From Pedobacter panaciterrae (lineage in GTDB: Bacteria > Bacteroidota > Bacteroidia > Sphingobacteriales > Sphingobacteriaceae): a stretch of 64,000 nt of DNA. The stretch lies in contig NZ_JABMKW010000017.1 in NCBI RefSeq assembly GCF_013204795.1, positions 434,001 through 498,000 of the forward strand, read 5' to 3'. The first letter of the stretch is position 1; the number at the start of each line of letters is the position of its first letter. A program made the translations under genes and the position numbers. Below, piece by piece: positions 24,064-35,288 of this stretch. Below the pieces are notes generated by a model. That model saw only the letters and a program-made list of their open reading frames with translations, was not told the origin of the DNA and did no database searches.

Positions 24064-24507
24064 TTACTCAGCTACAACTGCGAAAGGAACCTTAACTTTC
24101 ACTTCTTTGTGTAAGTTTAAGTTAGCGATATAATCACCAACAAATTTAGGTTCAGTTTCGAAAGTGATACGGCGACGGTCAACATCAAAACCTTGTTGTT
24201 TTAATGCATCAGCAATCATGATAGTGTTTACAGCACCAAAAATCTTACCTGTTTCACCAGCTTTAGCACCGATAGATAACTTAACGTCAGTTAAACGCTC
24301 AGCAATACCTTCAGCATCTTTCTTAATTTTATCTTGTTTAAAAGCAGCTTGCTTTAAGTTTTCTGCTAATACTTTCTTAGCTGAAGGAGTAGCTAACTGT
24401 CCAAATCCTTGAGGGATCAGGTAGTTACGGCCATATCCTGGCTTTACAGAAACGATATCATCTTTTTCCCCTAGGGATTTGATATCTTGTTTTAAAATAA
24501 TTTCCAT
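24064..24507 (-). CDS. rplI: 50S ribosomal protein L9
   Basis: Large-subunit protein L9, 147 residues. The N-terminal globular domain carries the signature VSVKPGYGRNYLIPQGFGQLA, followed by the long connecting helix (about residues 42-75) and a C-terminal domain ending in LHKEVKVKVPFAVVAE. Last gene of the operon, ten bases after rpsR, followed by a terminator. Confidence 0.98.
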   Translation of the reverse strand: MEIILKQDIKSLGEKDDIVSVKPGYGRNYLIPQGFGQLATPSAKKVLAENLKQAAFKQDKIKKDAEGIAERLTDVKLSIGAKAGETGKIFGAVNTIMIADALKQQGFDVDRRRITFETEPKFVGDYIANLNLHKEVKVKVPFAVVAE

Positions 24508-24517
24508 CTCTCAGCTC

Positions 24518-24781
24518 CTATTTTAATTGGTCAGCAACGAAAGGCAACAAACCGATGTGGCGAGCGCGTTTTACTGCTTGAGCCACTTTACGTTGAAATT
24601 TCAATGAGGTACCGGTTAAACGGCGAGGTAAAATTTTACCTTGATCATTGATAAACTTCAATAAAAAGTTTGCGTCTTTATAATCAATATATTTAATACC
24701 GTTTTTTCTGAAACGGCAATATTTTTTCCTGTTATCGTCCACTTTTGGAGCAGTAACATATTGTATTTGATCCTTTGCCAT
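24518..24781 (-). CDS. rpsR: 30S ribosomal protein S18
   Basis: Small-subunit protein of 87 residues, S6-binding partner. The core [40 protein letters not shown] and RHIGLLPF are present. It keeps only the first cysteine of the zinc-binding version. Its ATG shares one base with the rpsF stop (TAATG), so the S6:S18 pair is translated in a coupled way. Confidence 0.98.
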   Translation of the reverse strand: MAKDQIQYVTAPKVDDNRKKYCRFRKNGIKYIDYKDANFLLKFINDQGKILPRRLTGTSLKFQRKVAQAVKRARHIGLLPFVADQLK

Positions 24782-25140
24782 TATACTGCAGCCTCCTGTT
24801 TAGGTTTTTTGTTAAAAGCACCACTGCGTTTCTTTTCATTATATGCAACCGCATGACGGTCTAATCTAATGGTTAAGAAACGTAGAACACGCTCATCGCG
24901 TTTTAGTTCTAATTCCAATTTACTAATTACTTCACCTGAAGATTTGTACTCTGTAAGGTGGAAGAATCCGCTTGCTTTTTTCTCAATCGGATACGCTAAT
25001 TTTCTCAAACCCCAATTGTCCTCTTGAACAATTTCGGCTCCGCTATCAGCTAAGATCTTGCTGTATTTGGCAATAGCCTCTTTCGCAATTTCTTCTGACA
25101 ACAACGGGGTTAGAACGATAACAGTTTCGTACTGATTCAT
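24781..25140 (-). CDS. rpsF: 30S ribosomal protein S6
   Basis: Small-subunit protein of 119 residues that forms a heterodimer with S18. The ferredoxin-like fold is seen in [40 protein letters not shown] and [20 protein letters not shown]. The C-terminal tail is lysine-rich. First gene of the operon, behind the best promoter in the window (25185-25215); the mRNA would begin with a small hairpin that may be an autoregulatory site. Confidence 0.98.
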   Translation of the reverse strand: MNQYETVIVLTPLLSEEIAKEAIAKYSKILADSGAEIVQEDNWGLRKLAYPIEKKASGFFHLTEYKSSGEVISKLELELKRDERVLRFLTIRLDRHAVAYNEKKRSGAFNKKPKQEAAV

Positions 25141-25165
25141 TGTTATTATTTGTTTTTTAATTAAT

Positions 25166-25180
25166 CCGCTCTTAATGCGG
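25166..25180 (-). promoter_or_regulatory. 5'-terminal hairpin of rpsF mRNA
   Basis: CCGC (25180-25177) and GCGG (25169-25166) on the minus strand pair around a 7-base loop exactly where the transcript should start. It could stabilise the 5' end or act in S6:S18 feedback, which in other bacteria uses a leader element with a conserved CCG. The link is speculative. Confidence 0.4.
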
Positions 25181-25184
25181 GATG

Positions 25185-25215
25185 CAAAAGTAACAATAAA
25201 TTTCTAATAATCAAA
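25185..25215 (-). promoter_or_regulatory. Consensus promoter of rpsF-rpsR-rplI
   Basis: On the minus strand TTTG (25215-25212), 19 bases, then TACTTTTG (25192-25185). This is an exact match to the Bacteroidetes sigma-ABfr consensus TTTG-N19-TAnnTTTG and is in the right place, about 45 bases before the ATG. Confidence 0.8.
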
Positions 25216-25356
25216 TGATTTAGTGTTTATTGAACAACTAATTCAGTCCCGCTTATTCACCAGGTTACAATATTAACGTGTGTGCAGCCTTTAATAGATA
25301 TGTAGGATCATATCCTTCATATCAAGGCCGAAAGCTTCCTGACGTTACAAATAAAA

Positions 25357-25390
25357 AAAGGTTGCCCCAAAAGAACAACCTTTGTAAAAA
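25357..25390 (-). terminator. Terminator of the 25406 gene
   Basis: AAAGGTTG (25357-25364) pairs with CAACCTTT (25376-25383), 11-base loop, followed by T-rich sequence on the minus strand. Confidence 0.8.
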
Positions 25391-25405
25391 AATTATTGTA
25401 CCTAC

Positions 25406-25996
25406 TTAGTACATTTGAACTGTTTTTGTAAAAACCTGGTTTGCCGATCTAATGATAAAAGTAAGCTCTTTCAGACCACGCGCAACGTCAAATCTCTTAA
25501 CAAACTTTGTCTCTCCCTCAAACACACGTTCATATACAGCATCATTATATCGGTCTAAAATTTGAATTTCTAGGGGCCCCTTTGGAGCATTTTCAAAATT
25601 TAAAGTAATAATCCCGTTTTCTTTCGTTAACACTGGCCGAACCACATCAGCAACTAAAGGGTCTGAAACAGAAGCCTTACCGTCCTTAAGCTGTATCTTA
25701 TACTCCGCCGTATTAGATTCTGTTTTCAGCTGAAATCTATAGCTCCCATCTGGAAGCGAATTCAAATCATATGTCTTTGTAGAACCTTTTAATGCATTTA
25801 TCTTTTTTCCATATACAACCTCATTGTTAGCATCATATAAAGAGACTTCAACAACCTGCGTTTCATTAATAAAAAAAGTGACTGATTTTTCGTTTACATC
25901 CTTAAGTTTAATCGAAAAATTACCCTCACTTGCATACAAACCAACAGAATTAATTAATAAAACTGCGATCAAACTGATTTTTATAAAATTTTTCAT
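25406..25996 (-). CDS. Hypothetical secreted beta-rich protein, 196 aa
   Basis: Secreted protein of a type common in Sphingobacteria, with no named domain that I can assign. It has a signal peptide (FIKISLIAVLLINSVGLYAS) and then two repeats of an Ig-like/secretion-tail-like pattern: VVEVSLYDANNEVVYGKKIN with LPDGSYRFQLKT, and GPLEIQILDRYNDAVYERVF with AKGLKELTFII-like ending. The lower number of residues assumes the ATG at 25996, which starts the signal peptide directly. It stands alone with its own terminator. Confidence 0.75.
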   Translation of the reverse strand: MKNFIKISLIAVLLINSVGLYASEGNFSIKLKDVNEKSVTFFINETQVVEVSLYDANNEVVYGKKINALKGSTKTYDLNSLPDGSYRFQLKTESNTAEYKIQLKDGKASVSDPLVADVVRPVLTKENGIITLNFENAPKGPLEIQILDRYNDAVYERVFEGETKFVKRFDVARGLKELTFIIRSANQVFTKTVQMY

Positions 25997-26161
25997 ATCA
26001 AAACTATTTAAATTGAACAATTAATTTATAAACCAAAATTACCGCTGTTTTCAATCAAAAATTTATTGCATATTTCCATATATCTATGCTATATTAACCC
26101 TCAATTTGAAATTAACTTCAGAAATCATATTTTATTCACTAAAAAAACGAATAAAAAGAAA

Positions 26162-27034
26162 ATGAGGAATACAAAACCAGGCTTTGAAATCATTGAATCT
26201 TCTTTCGGAAGCTCCTTTTACTATTCAAAATATGCAGAGAAACTAAACAATAAGGCACATGTATGGCATTACCACCCCGAAATAGAAATGGTCTTTGTAA
26301 ACGGGGGATCCGGTAAACGGCAAATCGGGAGTCACCTTTCTTATTATACAGATGGGGATTTAATACTAATCGGCAGTAACCTGCCCCATTGTGGCTTCAC
26401 GGACAGTAATACAGCCAACAAGAATGAAACGGTTATTCAAATGAAACCAACCTTCCTGGGGATTGATTTTTTAAAACTACAGGAAACAAAATACATCTCA
26501 GACCTCTTTAATAAAGCAAAGGGAGGTATTGCTTTCGGAGCCGAAACAAAAAAAACAGTTGGCAAGAGAATAGAAAGTATGGATAACCAACAACCTTTTG
26601 ATAGACTTCTAACATTATTGAGAGTTTTAAAGGACCTGGAAAATGCTAAAGACTACAAAATTTTAAATGCCTCAGGTTTCTCCATGGAAATGCAAGTTCA
26701 GGACAATGACAGAATCAATATGATTTTTAACTACATTAAAGATCATTTTCAGGAAGAAATTAATCTCGCGGCTATAGCAGAGATGGCCAGCATGACTACC
26801 CCATCCTTTTGCAGGTACTTTAAGAAAATAACAAAAAAAACTTTTACCAGATTCGTAAATGAATATCGGGTGGTACATGCCGCAAAGCTTTTGGCAGAGA
26901 AGCAGATCAGTATTGCAAATATCAGTTACGAAAGTGGGTTCAATAACTTCAGCCATTTCAATAAGCTATTTAAAGAGTTCACAGGAAAAAGTGCGTCAGA
27001 ATACAGAAAAGAACTGAAATTCGTTTTCAAGTAA
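26162..27034 (+). CDS. AraC family transcriptional regulator
   Basis: DNA-binding regulator of 290 residues. An N-terminal cupin-like sensing domain (about 20-120, VWHYHPEIEMVFVNGGSGKR, DLILIGSNLPHCGF) is followed by the two-helix-turn-helix AraC domain (about 190-288, INLAAIAEMASMTTPSFCRY, ISIANISYESGFNNFSHFNK). The HYHPE and LPH blocks are typical of cupin AraC proteins that control sugar or uronate metabolism in Bacteroidetes. I start at 26162, because the preceding in-frame extension from 26066 is low-complexity and unlike a protein domain. No adjacent target is evident. Confidence 0.9.
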   Translation: MRNTKPGFEIIESSFGSSFYYSKYAEKLNNKAHVWHYHPEIEMVFVNGGSGKRQIGSHLSYYTDGDLILIGSNLPHCGFTDSNTANKNETVIQMKPTFLGIDFLKLQETKYISDLFNKAKGGIAFGAETKKTVGKRIESMDNQQPFDRLLTLLRVLKDLENAKDYKILNASGFSMEMQVQDNDRINMIFNYIKDHFQEEINLAAIAEMASMTTPSFCRYFKKITKKTFTRFVNEYRVVHAAKLLAEKQISIANISYESGFNNFSHFNKLFKEFTGKSASEYRKELKFVFK

Positions 27035-27121
27035 GCAGCGCTCTACTTTTACAGTCAATTTTTCAACATTTCCAAATTACCACATTCCAACCTCAACAAA
27101 AATTCATATTTTCGTTGGCGA

Positions 27122-28906
27122 ATGGAAAACTTTATAGTATCAGCCCGTAAGTACCGCCCGGCAACGTTTGAAACCGTTGTTGGACAGCACCATATTACAG
27201 GCACGCTAAAAAATGCCATTAAGAACAATCAGTTAGCCCAGGCATTTTTATTCTGTGGCCCCAGAGGTGTAGGTAAAACTACCTGTGCCCGTATTCTAGC
27301 TAAAACTATAAACTGTACTAATCTAACTGAAGATCAGGAAGCCTGCGGAACATGTGATTCATGTGTTTCATTTCAGACTGGTCATTCATTTAATTTTCAT
27401 GAGCTCGATGCTGCATCAAATAACTCTGTTGACGACATCCGCAGTTTAATTGAGCAGGTGCGCATTCCCCCACAGGCCGGGAAATATAAAATTTACATTA
27501 TAGATGAGGTACACATGCTATCTGCAAATGCATTTAATGCATTTCTGAAAACGCTTGAAGAACCACCATCTTATGCTATTTTTATATTAGCCACAACAGA
27601 GAAGCATAAAATACTGCCAACTATCCTATCAAGATGTCAGATTTTTGACTTTAATAGGATTCAGGTCGATGATATATCCAGCCATCTGAATAAGATTGCA
27701 CAACGTGAGAATATTTCAGTTGAGGCCGATGGATTACATATTATTGCCCAAAAAGCTGATGGTGGATTAAGAGATGCACTCTCTATGTTCGACCAGATTG
27801 TGAGTTATACCAATAAAAACTTAACCTACAAATCTGTAATCGACAACCTGAATATCCTTGATTACGATTATTATTTTAAGCTTACTCAAAACCTGACCGG
27901 TGCAGATGTTAGTAATGCATTAATCTTATTTGACGAAATCTTAAATAATGGTTTTGATGGCAATAATTTCATAAATGGGCTGGCAGGTCACCTACGTAAT
28001 TTATTAGTTGCTAAGGATCCTCAAACCACAAAGCTTTTAGAAGTAAGTGAAAATATTAAGCAGAAGTACATTTCACAAAGTCAGCAAACACCTGTTTCAT
28101 TTATACTTACTGCGCTAAATCTTGCCAATCAATGTGATCTCAATTATAAAAACAGTAAAAACCAGCGATTACAGGTAGAACTGGCTTTAATAAAAATGTG
28201 CCACATCCCTTCGGTACTTCAACTCGCCCAGCAGCCTAATAACAACTCCGCCACTGACACAGATCAGATTAAAAAAAAAACTAATGTAAGTTCGTCTGCA
28301 CCTACAAACACTGTCTCAGCAGAGACCCCAAATAAGATAGCTGAACAGAATTCATCTAGCCTGCCATCAATTCCTGCAGCAAAGATAGCGAGCCCGCCAC
28401 CGGCCACGAAGATTGCACTGAAACCTCTCGCCGACGTTAAAAAAGTGGCGACATTAATACCATCACTAAATGACATTGGCCGTGTAGCGGAAGGCGAGGA
28501 TGGCGACGAGCCGAAATACATTAGCGGAGATGCAAGAGAGGCTTTTACCTATGAACAGCTATCAGCATTATGGACCCAATATGCAAATAAGGCAAAAGAT
28601 GATGGCAAAATAAACATATACACCCTGCTTAGCAGTTCAGCTCCAATACTTGATTCTCCTGAGGAAATTACTGTACACGTAGAACATAAACTACAGGAAG
28701 GTTTATTACAGGAAGAAATGATAGATTTCCTTAATTTCTTAAGGCCAAATCTGAAAAACTTTAACCTAACCATTAAGGCTAAACAGGTAGCAAGAACTGT
28801 AGTCAACAGACTTTATACCAATACTGAAAAATACCAATACCTGATTGAGAAGAACCCTAAACTGGAAGAAATGCGTAAACGCTTTAATCTCGACGTTAAT
28901 TCTTAA
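27122..28906 (+). CDS. dnaX: DNA polymerase III subunits gamma and tau
   Basis: Clamp-loader ATPase, 594 residues. Walker A GPRGVGKTT (46-54), a zinc-binding segment with Cys65, Cys75, Cys78 and Cys81, the Walker B/DExx-type DEVHM near 131, and the sensor motif LSRCQIFDF follow the normal order; domain III ends near residue 375. A linker rich in Ser, Pro and Ala then leads to the tau-specific tail. At the border a run of ten A (28271-28280, codons 384-387) is flanked so that gain or loss of one A gives a stop within two codons, which would make a gamma form of 387-388 residues. Confidence 0.97.
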   Translation: MENFIVSARKYRPATFETVVGQHHITGTLKNAIKNNQLAQAFLFCGPRGVGKTTCARILAKTINCTNLTEDQEACGTCDSCVSFQTGHSFNFHELDAASNNSVDDIRSLIEQVRIPPQAGKYKIYIIDEVHMLSANAFNAFLKTLEEPPSYAIFILATTEKHKILPTILSRCQIFDFNRIQVDDISSHLNKIAQRENISVEADGLHIIAQKADGGLRDALSMFDQIVSYTNKNLTYKSVIDNLNILDYDYYFKLTQNLTGADVSNALILFDEILNNGFDGNNFINGLAGHLRNLLVAKDPQTTKLLEVSENIKQKYISQSQQTPVSFILTALNLANQCDLNYKNSKNQRLQVELALIKMCHIPSVLQLAQQPNNNSATDTDQIKKKTNVSSSAPTNTVSAETPNKIAEQNSSSLPSIPAAKIASPPPATKIALKPLADVKKVATLIPSLNDIGRVAEGEDGDEPKYISGDAREAFTYEQLSALWTQYANKAKDDGKINIYTLLSSSAPILDSPEEITVHVEHKLQEGLLQEEMIDFLNFLRPNLKNFNLTIKAKQVARTVVNRLYTNTEKYQYLIEKNPKLEEMRKRFNLDVNS

Positions 28907-29331
28907 TGAGGCTTTCCCGGCGGCGTGTCATTAACAGGATACCCCTCTTCGTCCAAATCATCCCGTTCATCCTCGGGAGTGCGTGCCAGCAGCTGATCTT
29001 CTGGCTCAAGCTCAAGGCTCTCTAATGTGTCGATGTGCATAGCAGCACTTTCTAGGTTTTCTCCAATTTGTTGATCTTCATCATACGCTGAACCATTATA
29101 TGGATTTGCTTCATCATATGTAGAAATACTATCCTCACCATTTGGCGCAGAGGTATCATATGGCAATGGGTGATCATACTCACTATCTTCACCCCTTACA
29201 TCAAATTCAAAGCTGTTTCGGGTCTTATCGTATGATAAATTATTAAAATCTTTAGTTTCTCCCAGTTCGGTTGGATGAAGTTTGTCGAGTGCTTTTCTTG
29301 GTCCGGGAACATTGTTTTGGTCTGCGCTCAT
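28903..29331 (-). CDS. Hypothetical acidic, probably disordered protein, 142 aa
   Basis: No recognised fold. The sequence is very rich in Asp, Glu, Pro and Ser, with repeated tyrosine-centred patterns (FEFDVRGEDSEYDHPLPYD, YDEANPYNGSAYDEDQQIG), which suggests an intrinsically disordered cytoplasmic protein. It has a good ATG start and is convergent with dnaX; the two stops overlap by 4 bases. Homologous small acidic proteins are known in Sphingobacteriaceae only as hypotheticals. Confidence 0.65.
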   Translation of the reverse strand: MSADQNNVPGPRKALDKLHPTELGETKDFNNLSYDKTRNSFEFDVRGEDSEYDHPLPYDTSAPNGEDSISTYDEANPYNGSAYDEDQQIGENLESAAMHIDTLESLELEPEDQLLARTPEDERDDLDEEGYPVNDTPPGKPH

Positions 29332-29451
29332 AACAGTAAATTTTATATATAAACTTAGATATAATTGTTTTTATAAACAATTATAGTCTCTATGAATATG
29401 ATGTGTAAATAAAACCTAAAAAGATCCTGAATTGTTTTCCGTTTTGGATTT

Positions 29452-29493
29452 AAATAAGAAGCCCGCTTACAAATGCAAGCGGGCTTCTTATTT
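29452..29493. terminator. Strong bidirectional terminator after icd
   Basis: AAATAAGAAGCCCGCTT (29452-29468) and AAGCGGGCTTCTTATTT (29477-29493) form a perfect 17-bp stem with an 8-base loop, ending in T-rich arms in both directions. Confidence 0.9.
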
Positions 29494-29507
29494 AAACTTT
29501 TTTTATC

Positions 29508-31775
<2,268 letters not shown>

Positions 31776-31904
31776 TTATGATAAACGTGCTTTCTATTAA
31801 AATCGCCTAAAGATATAATAAACAGATGAATTTCATGGTGTTTAACTGAATATATTAAACAGTAAATAGCCAATAGATGATGGTAATTATTAGCTGGTAA
31901 ATTT

Positions 31905-31912
31905 TAGCTTTG
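31905..31912 (+). promoter_or_regulatory. Promoter -7 element of the TonB receptor gene
   Basis: TAGCTTTG fits TAnnTTTG and ends seven bases before the ATG at 31920. No -33 TTTG at 19 bases. Confidence 0.4.
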
Positions 31913-31919
31913 TTAAAGA

Positions 31920-33992
31920 ATGAAAACATTTTTAACAGGACTATTTGCCCTCATAGGAGTTACAAGCTTTGCTCAGGCACAACAGGATTCTATCAGAAGA
32001 TTAAATCAGGTTACCATAAGACCTTATTTTTCCAACCAATCTTTAATCAGATCTACAGGTACAATTGGCCTTATTGATAGTGGAACCCTTAATAAACAAT
32101 CCGGCAACTCATTTGTCTCAGCTGTAAATACAGTTCCGGGGGTTAGAATGGAAGAACGTTCTCCTGGAAGCTACCGGTTATCTATAAGAGGCAGCTTACT
32201 AAGATCGCCTTTTGGAATAAGGAATATTAAAATTTACATGGACGACTTCCCTTTAACTGATGCAGGGGGTAATAGTTATCTGAATGCTCTCGATGTCGCA
32301 GGCGCATCACAACTTCAAATTTTAAAAGGCCCACAGAGCAGTATCTATGGGGCTAACTCTGGTGGCGTCATCTTGATACAACCCCAAGGCACTAACGTAC
32401 CAACGGACAGCACTTCTGTTGTGTTAAAACTGGAGGGTGGATCATTTGGAGCTTTTCATCAAAATGCATTATTACAACATCAATCGGGAAAGTATAAATT
32501 AAGCATTACACAAGCTTATCAGCGAAGCGATGGCTATCGCGATCACAGCAATATGGACCGCAAGTATTTTCAGGCGCTGCAAAAGTGGGATTATACAAAA
32601 AACGCGAACTTAAAAGCATTGTTATTCTATTCCGATCTACACTATAATACTCCTGGTGGATTAACTGAGGCTCAATATCAACAAAATCCAAAATTATCTC
32701 GTCCGGCTGCAGGACAGATCAAAAGTGCAATAGATCAAAAAGCGGGTATCTATAGCAAAACCTTATATGGCGGCATCTCCAACAATTGGATAATAAACGG
32801 TAATTTCAAACATGTTATCTCCGTATTCTCATCTTATACAGATTTTAAGAACCCCTTTATAACCAACTATGAAAAACGGAAAGAATTTACTCTGGGGCTC
32901 CGCTCTTATCTGGAATACACTAGAAACACATCTCATGTAGAATGGAAGTTTAACCTGGGGCTGGAAAGTATGAAAACTGGTACCGATTTTGATAACTATG
33001 ATAATAATTACGGTCAGCGGGGTGCTGTTCAGGCATCGGATAAACTAAACGCAAATTCCAACTTCGCATTCGCCCATTTAAGTATCGATCTTCTTCAAAA
33101 ACTGTTCATTGAATTATCTGCAAGTGCCAATCTCTATGGATACAACTACAAGAGCATTGCTCCAGTTGCCATTCCTAAAAAAACGAACAGGTTTGATATC
33201 CAGTTCATGCCAAGGGTAGCTTTGTCCTATAAAATAGATGATCAATTGTCGTTAAGAACCTCCGTGAGCAAAGGATATTCTCCCCCAAGTCTTGCCGAAG
33301 TAAGGGCATCAAACAATGTAATTAATGTTGATTTACAACCTGAATATGGCTGGAATTATGAGACTGGAGTAAGATATGAAGGTGTGAACAAAAGGCTATT
33401 TGTTGATGTAACCGGATTTTATTACAATCTTAAAAATGCAATTGTTAGACGCACTGTTTTAGTCAATGAAAAAGAAGCAGAGTATTTTATAAATGCAGGA
33501 GGCACAAAACAATGGGGTCTCGAAAGTTCTTTAGCTTTCTGGATTATTCCTCTCAATAATATACATTTTGTTAAAGGTCTGCAGTTAAAAAATTCATATA
33601 CACTTAGTCATTTTAAATTTGATCAGTACCTGGACAAGACCAATAATTTCTCTGGAAATGACCTTACCGGAGTTCCTAAAACAACAATTGTTAGTAGCAC
33701 CGATTTACAATTACCTAAGAGCTTTTCTGTATTTTTACAGCATAACTATACTTCTAGTATCCCACTTAATGATGCAAATACAGTTTACGCAAGGAAATAT
33801 CACCTGGTACAAGCTAAAATTGGGAAAAAGAACTTATACATAGGAAATGTTCCCTTTGAAATCTACATAGGAGCAGATAACATATTAAACGAAAAATACA
33901 GCTTAGGCAATGACCTGAATGCTCTCGGTGGGCGGTATTTTAATGTCGCAGCAACAAGGAACTTTTATGGCGGGTTGTTAATATGTTTATAA
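31920..33992 (+). CDS. TonB-dependent receptor
   Basis: Outer-membrane active transporter of 690 residues. After a signal peptide (about 1-20) comes directly a plug domain (about 45-155, VNTVPGVRMEERSPGSYRLS, PQSSIYGANSGGVILIQPQG) and then a 22-strand-type barrel. There is no STN and no carboxypeptidase-like domain, so it is a classical import receptor (siderophore, metal complex or cofactor) rather than a SusC protein. It lacks neighbouring siderophore genes, so the ligand is open. The terminal residue is not the usual Phe. Confidence 0.92.
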   Translation: MKTFLTGLFALIGVTSFAQAQQDSIRRLNQVTIRPYFSNQSLIRSTGTIGLIDSGTLNKQSGNSFVSAVNTVPGVRMEERSPGSYRLSIRGSLLRSPFGIRNIKIYMDDFPLTDAGGNSYLNALDVAGASQLQILKGPQSSIYGANSGGVILIQPQGTNVPTDSTSVVLKLEGGSFGAFHQNALLQHQSGKYKLSITQAYQRSDGYRDHSNMDRKYFQALQKWDYTKNANLKALLFYSDLHYNTPGGLTEAQYQQNPKLSRPAAGQIKSAIDQKAGIYSKTLYGGISNNWIINGNFKHVISVFSSYTDFKNPFITNYEKRKEFTLGLRSYLEYTRNTSHVEWKFNLGLESMKTGTDFDNYDNNYGQRGAVQASDKLNANSNFAFAHLSIDLLQKLFIELSASANLYGYNYKSIAPVAIPKKTNRFDIQFMPRVALSYKIDDQLSLRTSVSKGYSPPSLAEVRASNNVINVDLQPEYGWNYETGVRYEGVNKRLFVDVTGFYYNLKNAIVRRTVLVNEKEAEYFINAGGTKQWGLESSLAFWIIPLNNIHFVKGLQLKNSYTLSHFKFDQYLDKTNNFSGNDLTGVPKTTIVSSTDLQLPKSFSVFLQHNYTSSIPLNDANTVYARKYHLVQAKIGKKNLYIGNVPFEIYIGADNILNEKYSLGNDLNALGGRYFNVAATRNFYGGLLICL

Positions 33993-34068
33993 CTAGTTAA
34001 CAACTATTTTTTCCTCATCTTTCATTTTAAATTAAATGTTTGTAATTTGTTGTTAGACAATATGAAAC

Positions 34069-34593
34069 ATGAATCCTAACAACGAAACTCTATTTTCAGA
34101 AAAACAGCGATTTGGGCAAAAATGGATTTGGGCAATCCTTATTGGAGCTAACTCAATATTCTTTTACGGCGTTTTTTATCAGGTTTTTCAAAGAAAATCA
34201 TTTGATGACAACTCTATGAGTAACATGCAGTTGCTAATAGCCTCTGGCTTAATGCTATTGTTTACACTTGCAGTTTTAACATTAAAACTAGAAACCTATA
34301 TTAAAAAAGATGGCATTTATGTACGTTTTTTCCCCTTCCATTTAACTTTGAAAAAATATTCCTGGGATAATATTCAAAGATTTTCTGTGAGGCAATATGA
34401 TCCTATTACCGAATATGGTGGCTGGGGATTTAGATTTGGTTTCCTAACCAAAGGAATGGCGTTTAACGTTTCTGGAAACAAAGGCATACAACTGGTTTTA
34501 AAAAATGGATCCAGACTATTAATTGGGACTAATAAACCAGATGAAGCATTAGAAACGCTAAAGAAACTGGAACAACGGTCTGTATTTAATTAG
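34069..34593 (+). CDS. Hypothetical membrane protein with PH-like domain, 174 aa
   Basis: Two membrane helices (about 20-40 and 52-72) are followed by a soluble C-terminal part of about 100 residues with ETYIKKDGIYVRFFPFHLTL, KYSWDNIQRFSVRQYDPITE and LVLKNGSRLLIGTNKPDEAL, the strand pattern of bacterial PH-like domains. It is probably a small inner-membrane protein of unknown role. It is transcribed after the TonB receptor (76-base gap) and ends one base before the end of the opposite HPP gene. Confidence 0.7.
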   Translation: MNPNNETLFSEKQRFGQKWIWAILIGANSIFFYGVFYQVFQRKSFDDNSMSNMQLLIASGLMLLFTLAVLTLKLETYIKKDGIYVRFFPFHLTLKKYSWDNIQRFSVRQYDPITEYGGWGFRFGFLTKGMAFNVSGNKGIQLVLKNGSRLLIGTNKPDEALETLKKLEQRSVFN

Positions 34594-34594
34594 C

Positions 34595-35155
34595 TTATTT
34601 TTTAAATATGCTCTGAGTAGGATATCTTCTATGTCTTAAATTATTAAATATCAACGCTACTAAAAATAGAATCATTATCCCCGATAATACTGGAGATAAT
34701 ACGTACATATAACCTAAGGCCTTAATTTTTTCGCTGCCAATTACGGCTATTAATGCTGTTGCTCCACCAGGAGGATGCAATGTTTTGGTGATTTGCATTG
34801 CAACTATAGATATCGATACAGCTAAGGCACAAGCCAGCCAACTCTCGCCAGGAAAAAATTTAGCAATTGTTACTCCAATTATTGCCGAAATCAAATGACC
34901 ACCTATTAAATTTCTTGGTTGTGCCAGGGGACTATTAACAATGCCGTAAATTAATACTGAAGACGCGCCAAAAGAACCTATCAGATACAAATTATCATTG
35001 GCCACCAGATACTTGCTATTTAACAATCCTATTAAGCCTATCCCAATAAATGACCCAATAAAAGTTAAAATGTGCTCTTTAGCATCAATTAAAGTTTCAC
35101 GATATAATACATACCTTGCCCTACGATAGTGCTTCCTGATTCTCTTTCTCGGCAT
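34595..35155 (-). CDS. HPP family integral membrane protein
   Basis: Inner-membrane protein of 186 residues with four helices (about 33-50, 55-74, 84-118, 150-172). It contains the name-giving HPPGGATALIAVIGSEKIKA after the third helix and ASSVLIYGIVNSPLAQPRNL before it. Some HPP proteins transport nitrite in chloroplasts; the role of the bacterial ones is not established. It is a lone gene. Confidence 0.9.
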   Translation of the reverse strand: MPRKRIRKHYRRARYVLYRETLIDAKEHILTFIGSFIGIGLIGLLNSKYLVANDNLYLIGSFGASSVLIYGIVNSPLAQPRNLIGGHLISAIIGVTIAKFFPGESWLACALAVSISIVAMQITKTLHPPGGATALIAVIGSEKIKALGYMYVLSPVLSGIMILFLVALIFNNLRHRRYPTQSIFKK

Positions 35156-35233
35156 TGCTCTTTAAAATATGGCGCAAAAGTAAGATTATATCTAGCCATT
35201 TACTAGTAATTATCTAATATCAATACATCTTAT

Positions 35234-35271
35234 AAACTATAAGGTGAGCAAAAAAACGCACCTTATAGTTT
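35234..35271. terminator. Terminator-like hairpin after the 35289 gene
   Basis: AAACTATAAGGTG (35234-35246) pairs with CACCTTATAGTTT (35259-35271), 12-base loop. It lies 18 bases after the oxidoreductase stop on the minus strand and may work in both directions. Confidence 0.7.
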
Positions 35272-35288
35272 TAAATTAGTAGCCTAAA

